From: Gemmatimonadota bacterium
GTDB lineage: Bacteria; Gemmatimonadota; Gemmatimonadetes; Longimicrobiales; Longimicrobiaceae
Direction: 5' to 3'
NCBI GenBank assembly: GCA_019348475.1
Contig: JAHWJJ010000207.1
Coordinates: forward strand, 1-7,810
Length of the DNA stretch: 7,810 nt
The notes under the pieces were generated by a model. That model worked only from the letters and a program-made list of their open reading frames with translations, had not been told where the DNA came from and ran no database searches. Shown one piece after another: positions 1 to 6,526 of the stretch. Every line of letters begins with the position of its first letter. Within the stretch, counting starts at the first letter, position 1. A program made the translations under genes and the position numbers.

Positions 1-616
1 CTACTCGGTGGTGCTGCTGGACGAGATCGAGAAGGCGCACCCGGACGTGTTCAACCTGCTGCTGCAGGTGCTTGACGAAGGCCACCTGACCGACAACTAC
101 GGCCGGGTGATCGACTTCAAGAACACGGTGGTCATCATGACCAGCAACCTGGGCGCGCGCGACATCGGCAAGGGGCCGGGGCTGGGCTTTCACTCGCCCA
201 GCCAGATGTCGCAGTTCGACCGCATGGAGGCCAAGGTCAAGGAAGAGATCGAGCGGGCGTTCAACCCGGAGTTCATCAACCGGCTGGACGACACCATCGT
301 GTTCCATCCGCTGACCAGGGAGCAGATCGGGTCCATCATCCACAACCTGCTCAAGGACGTGGAGGACCGCCTGAAGGAGGAGGAGCTGACGCTGACGCTG
401 ACCGACGACGCCGTGGAGTTCATGGTGGAGCACGGCTACGACGAGAAGTTCGGCGCGCGCCCCTTGCGCAGGGCCATCCAGCGGTACCTGGAAGACCCGC
501 TGTCGGAAAAGATCCTTACGTCGGAGTTCAGCCCGGGCGACCAGATCGAGGTGTCGGTCGCCGAAGACAAGCAGGCGCTCGCCTTCCGGGTTCCGTCGAA
601 CACCCAGACCGTGTAG
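1..616 (+). CDS. clpC: ClpC-type AAA+ unfoldase, C-terminal fragment (5' end outside window)
   Basis: ATP-driven Hsp100 unfoldase that threads proteins into the ClpP protease. Only the last 204 complete codons are present; the gene enters from the left edge, with the first full codon at base 2. The fragment covers the second AAA+ domain from Walker B (VVLLDEIEKAHPD, bases 8-46) through sensor 1 (MTSNLG) and the arginine-finger region (FNPEFINRLDD) to the sensor 2 motif GARPLRRAI in the C-terminal small domain, ending about 50 residues later. An LGF tripeptide at bases 182-190, between sensor 1 and PEFINR, sits where ClpC proteins carry the ClpP-docking loop (VGF in Bacillus ClpC). ClpB disaggregases lack this loop, so ClpC is favoured over ClpB. 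The N-terminal domain, first AAA+ domain and Walker A are outside the window, so the subfamily rests on the D2 domain alone. The TAG stop is followed at once by the bamA ATG. Confidence 0.9.
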   Translation, partial: YSVVLLDEIEKAHPDVFNLLLQVLDEGHLTDNYGRVIDFKNTVVIMTSNLGARDIGKGPGLGFHSPSQMSQFDRMEAKVKEEIERAFNPEFINRLDDTIVFHPLTREQIGSIIHNLLKDVEDRLKEEELTLTLTDDAVEFMVEHGYDEKFGARPLRRAIQRYLEDPLSEKILTSEFSPGDQIEVSVAEDKQALAFRVPSNTQTV

Positions 617-3088
617 ATGAACCGCGTGTCACACTTCTTCAGGGGAGGGGCCGCCGCGGCGGCCCTCCTCACTTTGGCCCTGTGCGCCCTGGCTCCCGCC
701 GCCGCGCACGCCCAGGACCCCGCGCCCGCCGAGCAGGCCCCGCCGCAGGGGTTCGTGGTGGACACGGTGGTGGTCCGTGGCACTCAGCGCGTTACGGACG
801 AGGCGGTGCGCGTCTCGTCCGGGGTGCGCGCCGGGAGCGTGGTCAACGCGCCGCTGGTGCAGGAGGCCATCCGGCGGCTGATGGCCACGGGCAACTTCGA
901 ATCCGTCCAGGTCTTCGTGCGCGGCGCCGAGCAGGGGCGCGGCGCGCTGGTGCTGGCGGTGGTGGAGCGCCCCCTGATCGCCGAGGTGCGCTTCGAGGGG
1001 CTGCGCAGCGTCTCCGGCGCCACCGTCCGCGATTCGGTGCGGCTGCGCGAGGGGCAGCCGCTGGACCCGCAGAAGGTGGCGGCGGCGCGCAAGCTTACGC
1101 GCGACCTGCTGGCGGCTCGGGGCATTCAGCTGGTTTCCATCGACACCTCCTTCACCGCGGTGCCCGCGGGCGGACTGCGGCTCACCTTCCGCGTGGTGGA
1201 GGGGAACCGGCTGTCGCTGGCGGACGTGGACTTCACGGGGAACACGGCGTTCAGCGACGAGGCGCTGCAGGGCGCCATGCAGACCAAGGAAGAGGGGTTC
1301 TGGTGGTTCCGCAGCGGCCGCTTCGACCGCCAGGCCTTCGAAGAGGACCTGCGGTCGCGGCTGCCGGCCTTCTACGGCCGCCACGGCTACATCGACTTCG
1401 CCGTGGTGCGCGACACCCTGGTGGTGGACCCGCAGTCGGGAAAGGCGCGGCTGCTGGTAGAGGTGCAGGAGGGGCCGCAGTACCGCCTGGGCGAGTTCAA
1501 CGTCCAGGGGAACTCGCGCTTTCCCAGCGAGGCGCTGGCCTCGATGTTCACCACGCAGCGCCGGTCGGTGCTGGGGCTTCCCTTCGTGGGCGGCAACCGC
1601 GAGCGCGAGGCGGGCGAGGTCTTCGACCAGCCGGCGCTGAACAAGGCGGCGGCGGCCATCGAGCAGCAGTACCGCAACGAAGGGTACCTGTTCGCGCAGG
1701 TGATCCCCACGGTGGAGCGGGTCCCCGCCGCCGACGGGGGCGCGCCGCGGGTGAACGTGACCCTGGCGGTGAGCGAGCAGCAGCCGTTCTACATCCGCAG
1801 CGTGTCGTTCCGCGGCAACACCACCACGCACGAGAACGTGATCCGCGAGCGGCTGTGGATCGTCCCCGGCGACGTGTACAACGAGCAGCGGGTGATCCAG
1901 AGCTACCAGGCCATCGCGGGGCTGGGCTTTTTCGAGGTGCCGATGCCCACGCCGGACATTACCCCGGACCCGCAGACGGGGCAGGTGGACATCGTCTTCA
2001 ACATCAAGGAAAAGCAGACGGGGAGCGTGAACTTCGGCACGGTGTTCGGCGGGGGCGGGTACGGCGACCGCCGCAGCCGCTTTGCCGGGTTCCTGCAGTA
2101 CTCGCAGCCCAACCTGTTCGGGCAGGGTAAGCAGGTGAACCTGCGGGCGGAGTACGGCTACGGGCGCAGCACCCTGGAAGCCGGCTACACCGACCCGGCC
2201 ATCGGCGGCGGGCGCAACTCGGGAAGCGCGTCCGTGTTCCGCACCGGCGACCGCTTTTTCCAGGGCGACGTGCGGCGCCTGCGCACCGGCGTGGCGCTTC
2301 AGTTCGGCTTCCCGATTCCCGGCACGCTGCGCACGCGCGCCTTTCTGGGGTACTCGCTGGCGCAGACGCAGTACCTGAGCACGGCCGGCGACGACGACGC
2401 GCGCTGCGGCACCGGCGCCGTGAACGACATCGCCTGCCTTCCCGACGCCACCGGGAGCACCCTGTCGTTCTCCCTGGCCCGCGATACCAAGAACCACCCG
2501 CTGTTCCCCACGCAGGGGACGCGGCAGTCGGTGAACCTCGAGCAGACCGGGGGGCCGCTGGGCGGCAACGGCAACTACCAGAAGCTGTTCACGCAGGCGG
2601 AGTGGTGGGTGCCCACGGGCCGGCTGGGCTCGGGGCCGCGGGCCAGCCAGATGGCGCTGGGCCTCTCCGGGCGCGCGGGCGCCATCTTCGGCGACGTGGG
2701 GCTGTTCCCCTTCGAGCGCTTCTACGTGGGCGGGGTGATGTTCGGGCAGCCGCTGCGCGGGTACCAGGAAAGCTCCATCGGCCCGCGCGGGTACAACGTA
2801 CAGTGCAACCGCAACCTGAACCTGTCGTGCCTGGGTGACGCGTTCTTCACCATCTCGGGCGAGTACGCCATCCGCCTGACCGACGCGCTGTCGGTGTCGG
2901 CCTTCGGCGACGCGGGGAACGTGTACGCCTCGGTGGGGCAGTTCAACACGGCGCAGCTGTTCCGCAGCACCGGCGTGGGCGTAACGCTGGTGACGCCGTT
3001 CCTGGGCGCCATCGGCATCGATGCGGCCTACGGCTTCGACCGGCCCGACCCGGGCTGGGAGATCCACTTCAAGCTGGGGAACCAGTAA
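617..3088 (+). CDS. bamA: Outer-membrane protein assembly factor BamA (Omp85/YaeT)
   Basis: Core insertase that folds beta-barrel proteins into the outer membrane. The 823-residue product starts with a signal peptide (hydrophobic stretch about 12-28, likely cleavage after AHA at residue 32). Five POTRA domains follow, at roughly 46-119, 120-198, 199-289, 289-390 and 391-467. Each has the beta-alpha-alpha-beta pattern with a characteristic FxGN or VRGT turn, and POTRA 3 has the usual FWWFRSGRFD segment. The barrel runs from about 468 to 823. The loop-6 VRGF motif appears as LRGY at 713-716, with Arg714 conserved. The length is normal for BamA. The chain ends in an alternating W814/I816/F818/L820 strand but without the usual terminal aromatic. 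Two Cys pairs (597/607 and 730/738) lie in predicted extracellular loops. The start abuts the clpC stop with no recognisable Shine-Dalgarno, so translation is probably coupled. TamA-type Omp85 is excluded by the five POTRAs and the skp/lpx neighbourhood. Confidence 0.96.
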   Translation: MNRVSHFFRGGAAAAALLTLALCALAPAAAHAQDPAPAEQAPPQGFVVDTVVVRGTQRVTDEAVRVSSGVRAGSVVNAPLVQEAIRRLMATGNFESVQVFVRGAEQGRGALVLAVVERPLIAEVRFEGLRSVSGATVRDSVRLREGQPLDPQKVAAARKLTRDLLAARGIQLVSIDTSFTAVPAGGLRLTFRVVEGNRLSLADVDFTGNTAFSDEALQGAMQTKEEGFWWFRSGRFDRQAFEEDLRSRLPAFYGRHGYIDFAVVRDTLVVDPQSGKARLLVEVQEGPQYRLGEFNVQGNSRFPSEALASMFTTQRRSVLGLPFVGGNREREAGEVFDQPALNKAAAAIEQQYRNEGYLFAQVIPTVERVPAADGGAPRVNVTLAVSEQQPFYIRSVSFRGNTTTHENVIRERLWIVPGDVYNEQRVIQSYQAIAGLGFFEVPMPTPDITPDPQTGQVDIVFNIKEKQTGSVNFGTVFGGGGYGDRRSRFAGFLQYSQPNLFGQGKQVNLRAEYGYGRSTLEAGYTDPAIGGGRNSGSASVFRTGDRFFQGDVRRLRTGVALQFGFPIPGTLRTRAFLGYSLAQTQYLSTAGDDDARCGTGAVNDIACLPDATGSTLSFSLARDTKNHPLFPTQGTRQSVNLEQTGGPLGGNGNYQKLFTQAEWWVPTGRLGSGPRASQMALGLSGRAGAIFGDVGLFPFERFYVGGVMFGQPLRGYQESSIGPRGYNVQCNRNLNLSCLGDAFFTISGEYAIRLTDALSVSAFGDAGNVYASVGQFNTAQLFRSTGVGVTLVTPFLGAIGIDAAYGFDRPDPGWEIHFKLGNQ

Positions 3089-3122
3089 GGTTTCCCGCGT
3101 ACCCTGAGGATGCAGAGGACCG

Positions 3123-3659
3123 ATGAAGCGTATTCTTTCGTTCGTGTTCGCGGGGGTGCTGGCCGCGCTGGCGGCGGCCCCGGCCCAGGCGCAGCAGCTC
3201 AAGATCGGCTACGTGAACTCGCAGCGCATCCTGGCCGAGACGCCGGCCTTTGCCGACGTGCGCGCCACGCTGGAGCGCGAGTTCACGCCGCTGCGGTCGG
3301 AGATCGACACCCTTGAGGCCCGCCTGGGGCGCGCCGACGCGGAGTTCCGCGCGCAGCAGGGCACGCTGACCGACGCGGCCCGCCAGCAGCGCCAGCAGGC
3401 GCTGCAGCAGCAGCTCGCGGCGTACCAGCAGCGCGGCCAGCAGATCCAGCAGCAGCTGCAGGTGCGCGAGCAGGAGCTGGTGGGCCCGGTGATGGAGCGG
3501 ATTCGCGGGGTGCTGGAGGAGGTGCGCCGCGCGGGGAACTACTCGTTCATCATCGACCCGCCCGACGGCCTGGTGGTGGCGGTGGACCCGGCGCTGGACG
3601 TGACCAACGACGTGATCCGCCGGCTGGGCGGCACGCCCACGGGCGCCACCGGCCCGTAA
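3123..3659 (+). CDS. skp: Periplasmic chaperone Skp/OmpH family
   Basis: Periplasmic holdase that binds unfolded outer-membrane proteins and hands them to BamA. The product has 178 residues, typical of the family. It starts with a Lys/Arg-plus-hydrophobic signal peptide ending AQA at residue 23. The first mature strand (LKIGYVNSQRILAE, 26-39) is the classic OmpH N-terminus. A long helical hairpin follows, with a very Gln-rich arm at 87-119 (16 of 33 residues are Gln). The chain returns to the small beta domain with SFIIDPPDGLVVAVDPALDVT near the C-terminus. Homologues form trimers in which these helices make tentacles around the client. The start at 3123 is supported by the signal peptide and a GAGG Shine-Dalgarno at 3115-3118, four bases upstream. 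The gene lies 34 bp after bamA with no terminator between them, so the two are likely co-transcribed. The low-complexity helix would make sequence-only annotation weak without this context. Confidence 0.93.
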   Translation: MKRILSFVFAGVLAALAAAPAQAQQLKIGYVNSQRILAETPAFADVRATLEREFTPLRSEIDTLEARLGRADAEFRAQQGTLTDAARQQRQQALQQQLAAYQQRGQQIQQQLQVREQELVGPVMERIRGVLEEVRRAGNYSFIIDPPDGLVVAVDPALDVTNDVIRRLGGTPTGATGP

Positions 3660-3679
3660 GCCGTTCGGACGGCAAAGGT

Positions 3680-3708
3680 TTGCGGGCGCAGGCGCGCTCC
3701 GCTAGCTT
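3680..3708 (+). promoter_or_regulatory. Candidate sigma70-type promoter for the lpx operon
   Basis: A TTGCGG box at 3680-3685 is followed after exactly 17 bp by TAGCTT at 3703-3708. Each hexamer matches the canonical -35/-10 at only three of six positions, including the TTG of the -35 and the TA...T of the -10. The spacing is ideal and the position after skp and before lpxD is where a new promoter would be expected. Transcription would begin near 3714-3716, inside the left arm of the inverted repeat at 3713-3743, leaving a leader of about 410 nt before lpxD. This is inference from position and weak motif match only. Confidence 0.4.
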
Positions 3709-3710
3709 CG

Positions 3711-3745
3711 GTGCCCGCGACACGTTCTTATCGTGTCGCGGGCGC
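3711..3745 (+). terminator. Perfect 12-bp inverted repeat: possible terminator of clpC-bamA-skp, or operator
   Basis: The arms GCCCGCGACACG (3713-3724) and CGTGTCGCGGGC (3732-3743) are exact reverse complements around a 7-nt AT-rich loop, TTCTTAT. A G-C pair and a G-T wobble extend the stem outward to 3711/3745. The following sequence, TTTGCGTTT, is only a broken T-tract, so Rho-independent termination may be weak. Because the dyad begins about five bases after the candidate -10 box, it could instead be an operator for a dimeric regulator or a 5' stabilising hairpin of the lpx transcript. The structure is directly visible; its function is not. Confidence 0.45.
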
Positions 3746-3807
3746 TTTGCGTTTCGGGCCTCAGGCGTGGTTTCAGGGCGGCGTCGAGGGGGTGGTGCGA
3801 GCGCCGG

Positions 3808-3857
3808 CCGCCCCCCATCCCCGGCGCCCTTCCCCCACATACTGCGGGGGGGAAGGG
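3808..3857 (-). repeat. REP-like palindromic repeat, inverted copy
   Basis: The core stem is CCCTTCCCCC (3827-3836) pairing exactly with GGGGGAAGGG (3848-3857) around an 11-nt loop. The flanking tail on the left (CCCCCCATCCCCGGCG, about 3810-3826) reads, on the minus strand, as a GC-rich tail resembling the one that follows the stem in the + copy at 3895-3943. This copy is therefore inverted relative to the next one. Assignment to a repeat family is inference from similarity within this window. Confidence 0.5.
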
Positions 3858-3894
3858 AGATGGAGGCGCAGCCCGCGGCGCGCGGTCGAATTCT

Positions 3895-3943
3895 CCCCTT
3901 TCTCCCGCGCAGCGGGGGAGAGGGGCCGGGGGAGAGGAGGCCT
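3895..3943 (+). repeat. REP-like palindromic repeat, direct copy 1
   Basis: A 14-bp stem with two G-T wobbles pairs 3895-3908 (CCCCTTTCTCCCGC) with 3912-3925 (GCGGGGGAGAGGGG) around a GCA loop, followed by the tail CCGGGGGAGAGGAGGCC. Similar GC-rich palindromes with a GAGAGGGGCCGGGG-like tail are scattered between genes in many GC-rich genomes. There is no T-tract, so this is not a standard terminator. With the preceding inverted copy it forms a head-to-head pair like a BIME. Confidence 0.55.
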
Positions 3944-4042
3944 ACGCGGGCGGCAGGATGTCCGCCATCACGCACGAGGGCGGCGCGCCTTCCGGGCCCG
4001 GTTGAGGTGCGCCGCGGGCATCCAGAGCGCGATCGACGTACT

Positions 4043-4093
4043 CCCCCTCTCCGCAATTAATGGAAGAGGGGGCCGGGCGGTGTGAGGGCCCCC
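4043..4093 (+). repeat. REP-like palindromic repeat, direct copy 2
   Basis: CCCCCTCT (4043-4050) pairs with AGAGGGGG (4065-4072); the inner CC/GG can also pair with one bulged A, around an AT-rich loop. The tail GGCCGGGCGGTGTGAGGGCC matches the tail of the 3895-3943 copy with a few changes. Within the tail, GGGGGCC (4068-4074) is also complementary to GGCCCCC (4087-4093), an alternative fold that cannot coexist with the first stem. The element ends about 24 bp before the lpxD Shine-Dalgarno. Confidence 0.5.
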
Positions 4094-4124
4094 GGCGCAA
4101 TCACCACGCCGCACCCAGGACGGA

Positions 4125-5222
4125 ATGCCGGAGCTGACGATCGCCGAGGTGGCGCGGATCGTGGGGGGAGAGGTGGAGCGGGGTGACCCGCAGCGCACCG
4201 TACACGGCGTGGCACCGCTGGACGAGGCGGGGCCGCGGGAGCTCTCGTTCGTTGCCGAAGCCCGCTATTACGCGTACATTCACGCGTCCCGCGCCGCGGC
4301 GGTGCTGGTGGCGCGCGGCGCGGCGATCCAGCTTCCCGACGGGATGGCGGCGGTGCGCGTGGACGACCCGCGGCGCGCCCTGGCCCGCGTTCTCGACGCG
4401 CTGTATCCGCCCCCGGCGGCGGCGCCGGGGGTGCACGCCACGGCGGTGCTGGGCCCCGGGGTGGCGGTGGATTCCACGGCGTCCGTGGGGGCGTACGCGG
4501 TGGTGGGGGAGGGGACGCGCATCGGCGCGCGGGCCACGGTGCACCCCCACGTGGTGATCGGGCGCGGGTGCCACGTCGGCGAGGACGTCGTCATCCACCC
4601 GCACGCAACGCTGTACGACGACGTGACGGTGGGGGCGCGTTCGGTGGTCCACAGCGGCGCGCGGCTGGGATCGGACGGCTTTGGGTTCGTCCCGGAGGGC
4701 GACGGGCTGAAGAAGGTGCCGCAGGTGGGGGGGTGCCGCATCGCCGAGGACGTGGAGATCGGCGCCAACAGCACCATCGACCGCGGCTCCATCGGCGACA
4801 CCACGGTGGGGCGGGGGACCAAGATCGACAACCTGGTGCAGATCGGCCACAACTGCCGCATCGGCAGCCACGTGATCATCGTCTCGCAGGTGGGGATCTC
4901 GGGGAGCACCCGGGTGGGCGACGGCGCGGTGCTGGGGGGGCAGGCGGGGGTGCAGGGCCACATCGAGATCGGCGCGGGGGCGAAAGTCGGCGGACAGGCG
5001 GGGGTGACGGCCAGCGTGCCGGCGGGCGCGACGGTGAGCGGGTACCCCGCGCGCCCGCACCGCGAGGCCATGCGCGTCCAGGCGGCCGTGTTCGGGCTGC
5101 CGAAGCTGGTGCAGCGGCTGAAGGCGCTGGAGAACGCGGTTTTCGGCCGGGGCGCGCAGGGCGCCCGGGCCGGTTCGCATGCGGACGAACGGGATGGCGG
5201 GGAGCCGCCACGAGACGAATAG
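4125..5222 (+). CDS. lpxD: UDP-3-O-(3-hydroxyacyl)glucosamine N-acyltransferase LpxD
   Basis: Third committed step of lipid A synthesis: transfers an R-3-hydroxyacyl chain from acyl-ACP to the 2-amino group of UDP-3-O-acyl-glucosamine in the cytosol. The 365-residue protein has the family's N-terminal uridine-binding domain (about 1-100, with [19 protein letters not shown]), then a left-handed beta helix of hexapeptide repeats (about 103-320) and a C-terminal helix (about 325-348) that helps form the ACP-binding trimer surface. Landmarks are SDGFGF at 183-188 and the catalytic His242 in QIGHNCRIG, equivalent to E. coli His239. It ends in a charged, probably disordered tail (about 349-365) that may be lineage-specific. 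The start is supported by an AGGA Shine-Dalgarno at 4117-4120, four bases upstream, and by the N-terminus aligning with the family. The TAG stop abuts the lpxC-fabZ ATG. LpxA is excluded by the N-terminal domain. Confidence 0.96.
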   Translation: MPELTIAEVARIVGGEVERGDPQRTVHGVAPLDEAGPRELSFVAEARYYAYIHASRAAAVLVARGAAIQLPDGMAAVRVDDPRRALARVLDALYPPPAAAPGVHATAVLGPGVAVDSTASVGAYAVVGEGTRIGARATVHPHVVIGRGCHVGEDVVIHPHATLYDDVTVGARSVVHSGARLGSDGFGFVPEGDGLKKVPQVGGCRIAEDVEIGANSTIDRGSIGDTTVGRGTKIDNLVQIGHNCRIGSHVIIVSQVGISGSTRVGDGAVLGGQAGVQGHIEIGAGAKVGGQAGVTASVPAGATVSGYPARPHREAMRVQAAVFGLPKLVQRLKALENAVFGRGAQGARAGSHADERDGGEPPRDE

Positions 5223-6518
5223 ATGCCGACCAAGACACCGCGACAGAACACCATCGCCCGCGCGGGCGAGATCCAGGGCACGGGGCTGCACACGGGGGCG
5301 GAGGCGCGCATGGGCCTGCTGCCGGCCCCCGTGGACACGGGGATCGTCTTCCGGCGCACCGACCTCCCCGGCACGGGCGACATCCCCGCCAACCTGGCCC
5401 ACGTGGTGGGGACGGACCTGGGGACCTCCATCGGCATCGGCGAGGCGAAGGTGCACACGGTGGAGCACCTGCTGGCGGCGCTGGTGGCGCGGGACATCGA
5501 CAACGCCTTCGTGGAGATCGACGCGGCGGAGCTCCCCGCCGCGGACGGCAGCGCGCGCGACTTCGGGCGCCTGCTGGACGGGTGCGGGGTGGAGGAGCAG
5601 GACGCACCGGCCCGCTACCTGATGGTGGCCGAGACGTTTTCCCTGACCCAGGACCGCTCGGAGTACGTGGTGGCCCCGGCGCAGGACTACCGCGTGTCGG
5701 CCTCCATCGAATTCGACCACCCGCTGATCGGGCGGCAGTTCGCCTCGTTCCGGGTGGGCGAGCCCTCGTTCCATACCGAGGTGCTGCCGGCGCGCACCTT
5801 CGGCTTTCTGCGCGACGTGGAGGCCATGCGCGGCCGCGGCCTGGCGCGGGGCGGCTCGAAGGACAACGCGGTGGTGCTGACGGAGGACGGTCTGCTGGAG
5901 GGGACGGAGCTGCGCTTTCCCGACGAGTTCGTGCGCCACAAGGCACTGGACGTGGTGGGCGACCTGGCGCTGGTGGGGGCGCGCATCCGCGGGCACGTGA
6001 TCGCCGAGCGGCCCGGGCACCTGGGAAACGTGGCGCTGGCCAGGGAACTGGTGGCGCGGGCGGAAAAGAAGGCGCTGGCGCGGCCCATCCTGAACATCGA
6101 ACAGATCTCGCAGTACCTTCCGCACCGCTACCCTTTTCTCCTGGTGGACCGCGTGATCGAGTTCGAGGAGCGCAAGCGGATCGTGGGGCTGAAGAACGTG
6201 ACCATCAACGAGCCGTTCTTCGTGGGCCACTTTCCCGGCCGGCCGGTGATGCCGGGGGTGCTGATCATCGAGGCGATGGCGCAGGTGGGCGGGCTGCTGG
6301 TGCTGGAGCAGATGGAGAACCTGGACGAGAAGGTGGTCTACTTCATGTCGCTGGACAACGTGAAGTGGCGCCGCCCGGTCACCCCGGGAGACCAGATCCG
6401 CTTCGAGGTGGAGGTGCTGCAGATCCGCGGCGCCACCTGCCGGATGAAGGGGGTGGGGACGGTGGACGGCCACGTGGTGGCCGAGGCGGAGATGATGGCG
6501 CGGGTGGTGGACAGGTGA
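5223..6518 (+). CDS. lpxC-fabZ: Bifunctional LpxC deacetylase / FabZ 3-hydroxyacyl-ACP dehydratase fusion
   Basis: A single 431-residue chain joins two enzymes that are separate genes in E. coli. Residues about 8-283 are LpxC, the zinc-dependent deacetylase that removes acetate from UDP-3-O-acyl-GlcNAc and commits it to lipid A. HTVEHL gives the catalytic Glu81 and zinc ligand His82; FVRHKALD gives ligands His239 and Asp243; and PGH gives His266, equivalent to E. coli His265. Residues about 288-431 are FabZ, which dehydrates 3-hydroxyacyl-ACP in fatty-acid synthesis. [11 protein letters not shown] opens the hot-dog fold, and the catalytic pair is His336 in VGHFPGRP and Glu350 in IIEAMAQ. All catalytic residues of both halves are intact and there is no stop or frame change at the junction. 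Such fusions are known in Bacteroidota and relatives. The start lies directly after the lpxD stop with no close Shine-Dalgarno, suggesting coupled translation. Confidence 0.96.
   Translation: MPTKTPRQNTIARAGEIQGTGLHTGAEARMGLLPAPVDTGIVFRRTDLPGTGDIPANLAHVVGTDLGTSIGIGEAKVHTVEHLLAALVARDIDNAFVEIDAAELPAADGSARDFGRLLDGCGVEEQDAPARYLMVAETFSLTQDRSEYVVAPAQDYRVSASIEFDHPLIGRQFASFRVGEPSFHTEVLPARTFGFLRDVEAMRGRGLARGGSKDNAVVLTEDGLLEGTELRFPDEFVRHKALDVVGDLALVGARIRGHVIAERPGHLGNVALARELVARAEKKALARPILNIEQISQYLPHRYPFLLVDRVIEFEERKRIVGLKNVTINEPFFVGHFPGRPVMPGVLIIEAMAQVGGLLVLEQMENLDEKVVYFMSLDNVKWRRPVTPGDQIRFEVEVLQIRGATCRMKGVGTVDGHVVAEAEMMARVVDR
6513..6518 (+). promoter_or_regulatory. Ribosome binding site deciding the lpxA start
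   Basis: AGGTGA overlaps the lpxC-fabZ stop codon and sits 8 bp before the ATG at 6527. It favours that ATG over the upstream in-frame GTG codons at 6515 and 6521, which have no good Shine-Dalgarno of their own. Confidence 0.6.
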
Positions 6519-6526
6519 GCGTGGAC

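Larger units (their letters stand above)
3660..4124. other. 465-bp non-coding spacer between skp and lpxD
   Basis: The largest gap in an otherwise tightly packed region. In order it holds a small 5-bp hairpin right after the skp stop (3660-3673), a candidate promoter (3680-3708), a perfect 12-bp inverted repeat (3713-3743), three GC-rich palindromic repeats (about 3808-3857, 3895-3943 and 4043-4093), and the lpxD ribosome binding site. Open frames occur on both strands (for example 3680-4060 +), but they overlap one another in several frames, run through the palindromes and encode Arg/Gly/Pro-rich low-complexity sequence, as expected of chance ORFs in GC-rich DNA. I see no tRNA, CRISPR or recognisable protein here. 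Confidence 0.75.

Noticed and set aside
629..3202. 857-codon open frame on the minus strand, antisense to bamA/skp
   Set aside because: It mirrors real genes with clear domains, and its product is Arg/His/Ala/Gly-rich with no recognisable motif. Long antisense frames are common in GC-rich coding DNA.
3660..3673. 5-bp hairpin (GCCGT/ACGGC, TCGG loop) right after the skp stop as a terminator
   Set aside because: The stem is short and is followed by AAAGGTTT rather than a T-tract. The larger dyad at 3713-3743 is the better candidate.
3680..4060. 126-codon and overlapping ORFs in the skp-lpxD spacer
   Set aside because: Several frames are open at once across palindromic repeats, and the products are Arg/Pro/Gly low complexity. 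No ribosome binding site or family resemblance.
3808..4093. Palindromic repeats as a CRISPR array or attachment site
   Set aside because: Unit lengths and spacing vary, orientation changes, there are no uniform spacers, and no cas or integrase gene is nearby.
4101..6473. 790-codon open frame on the minus strand, antisense to lpxD and lpxC-fabZ
   Set aside because: Shadow frame of two well-supported genes; low-complexity His/Arg/Pro-rich product and no start context.
4568..6526. Long + strand extension upstream of lpxA, apparently giving a 915-residue protein
   Set aside because: This is lpxA read in frame through a stop-free shadow of lpxD and lpxC-fabZ. The upstream part is Gly/Arg-rich nonsense; the real LpxA begins at or near 6527.
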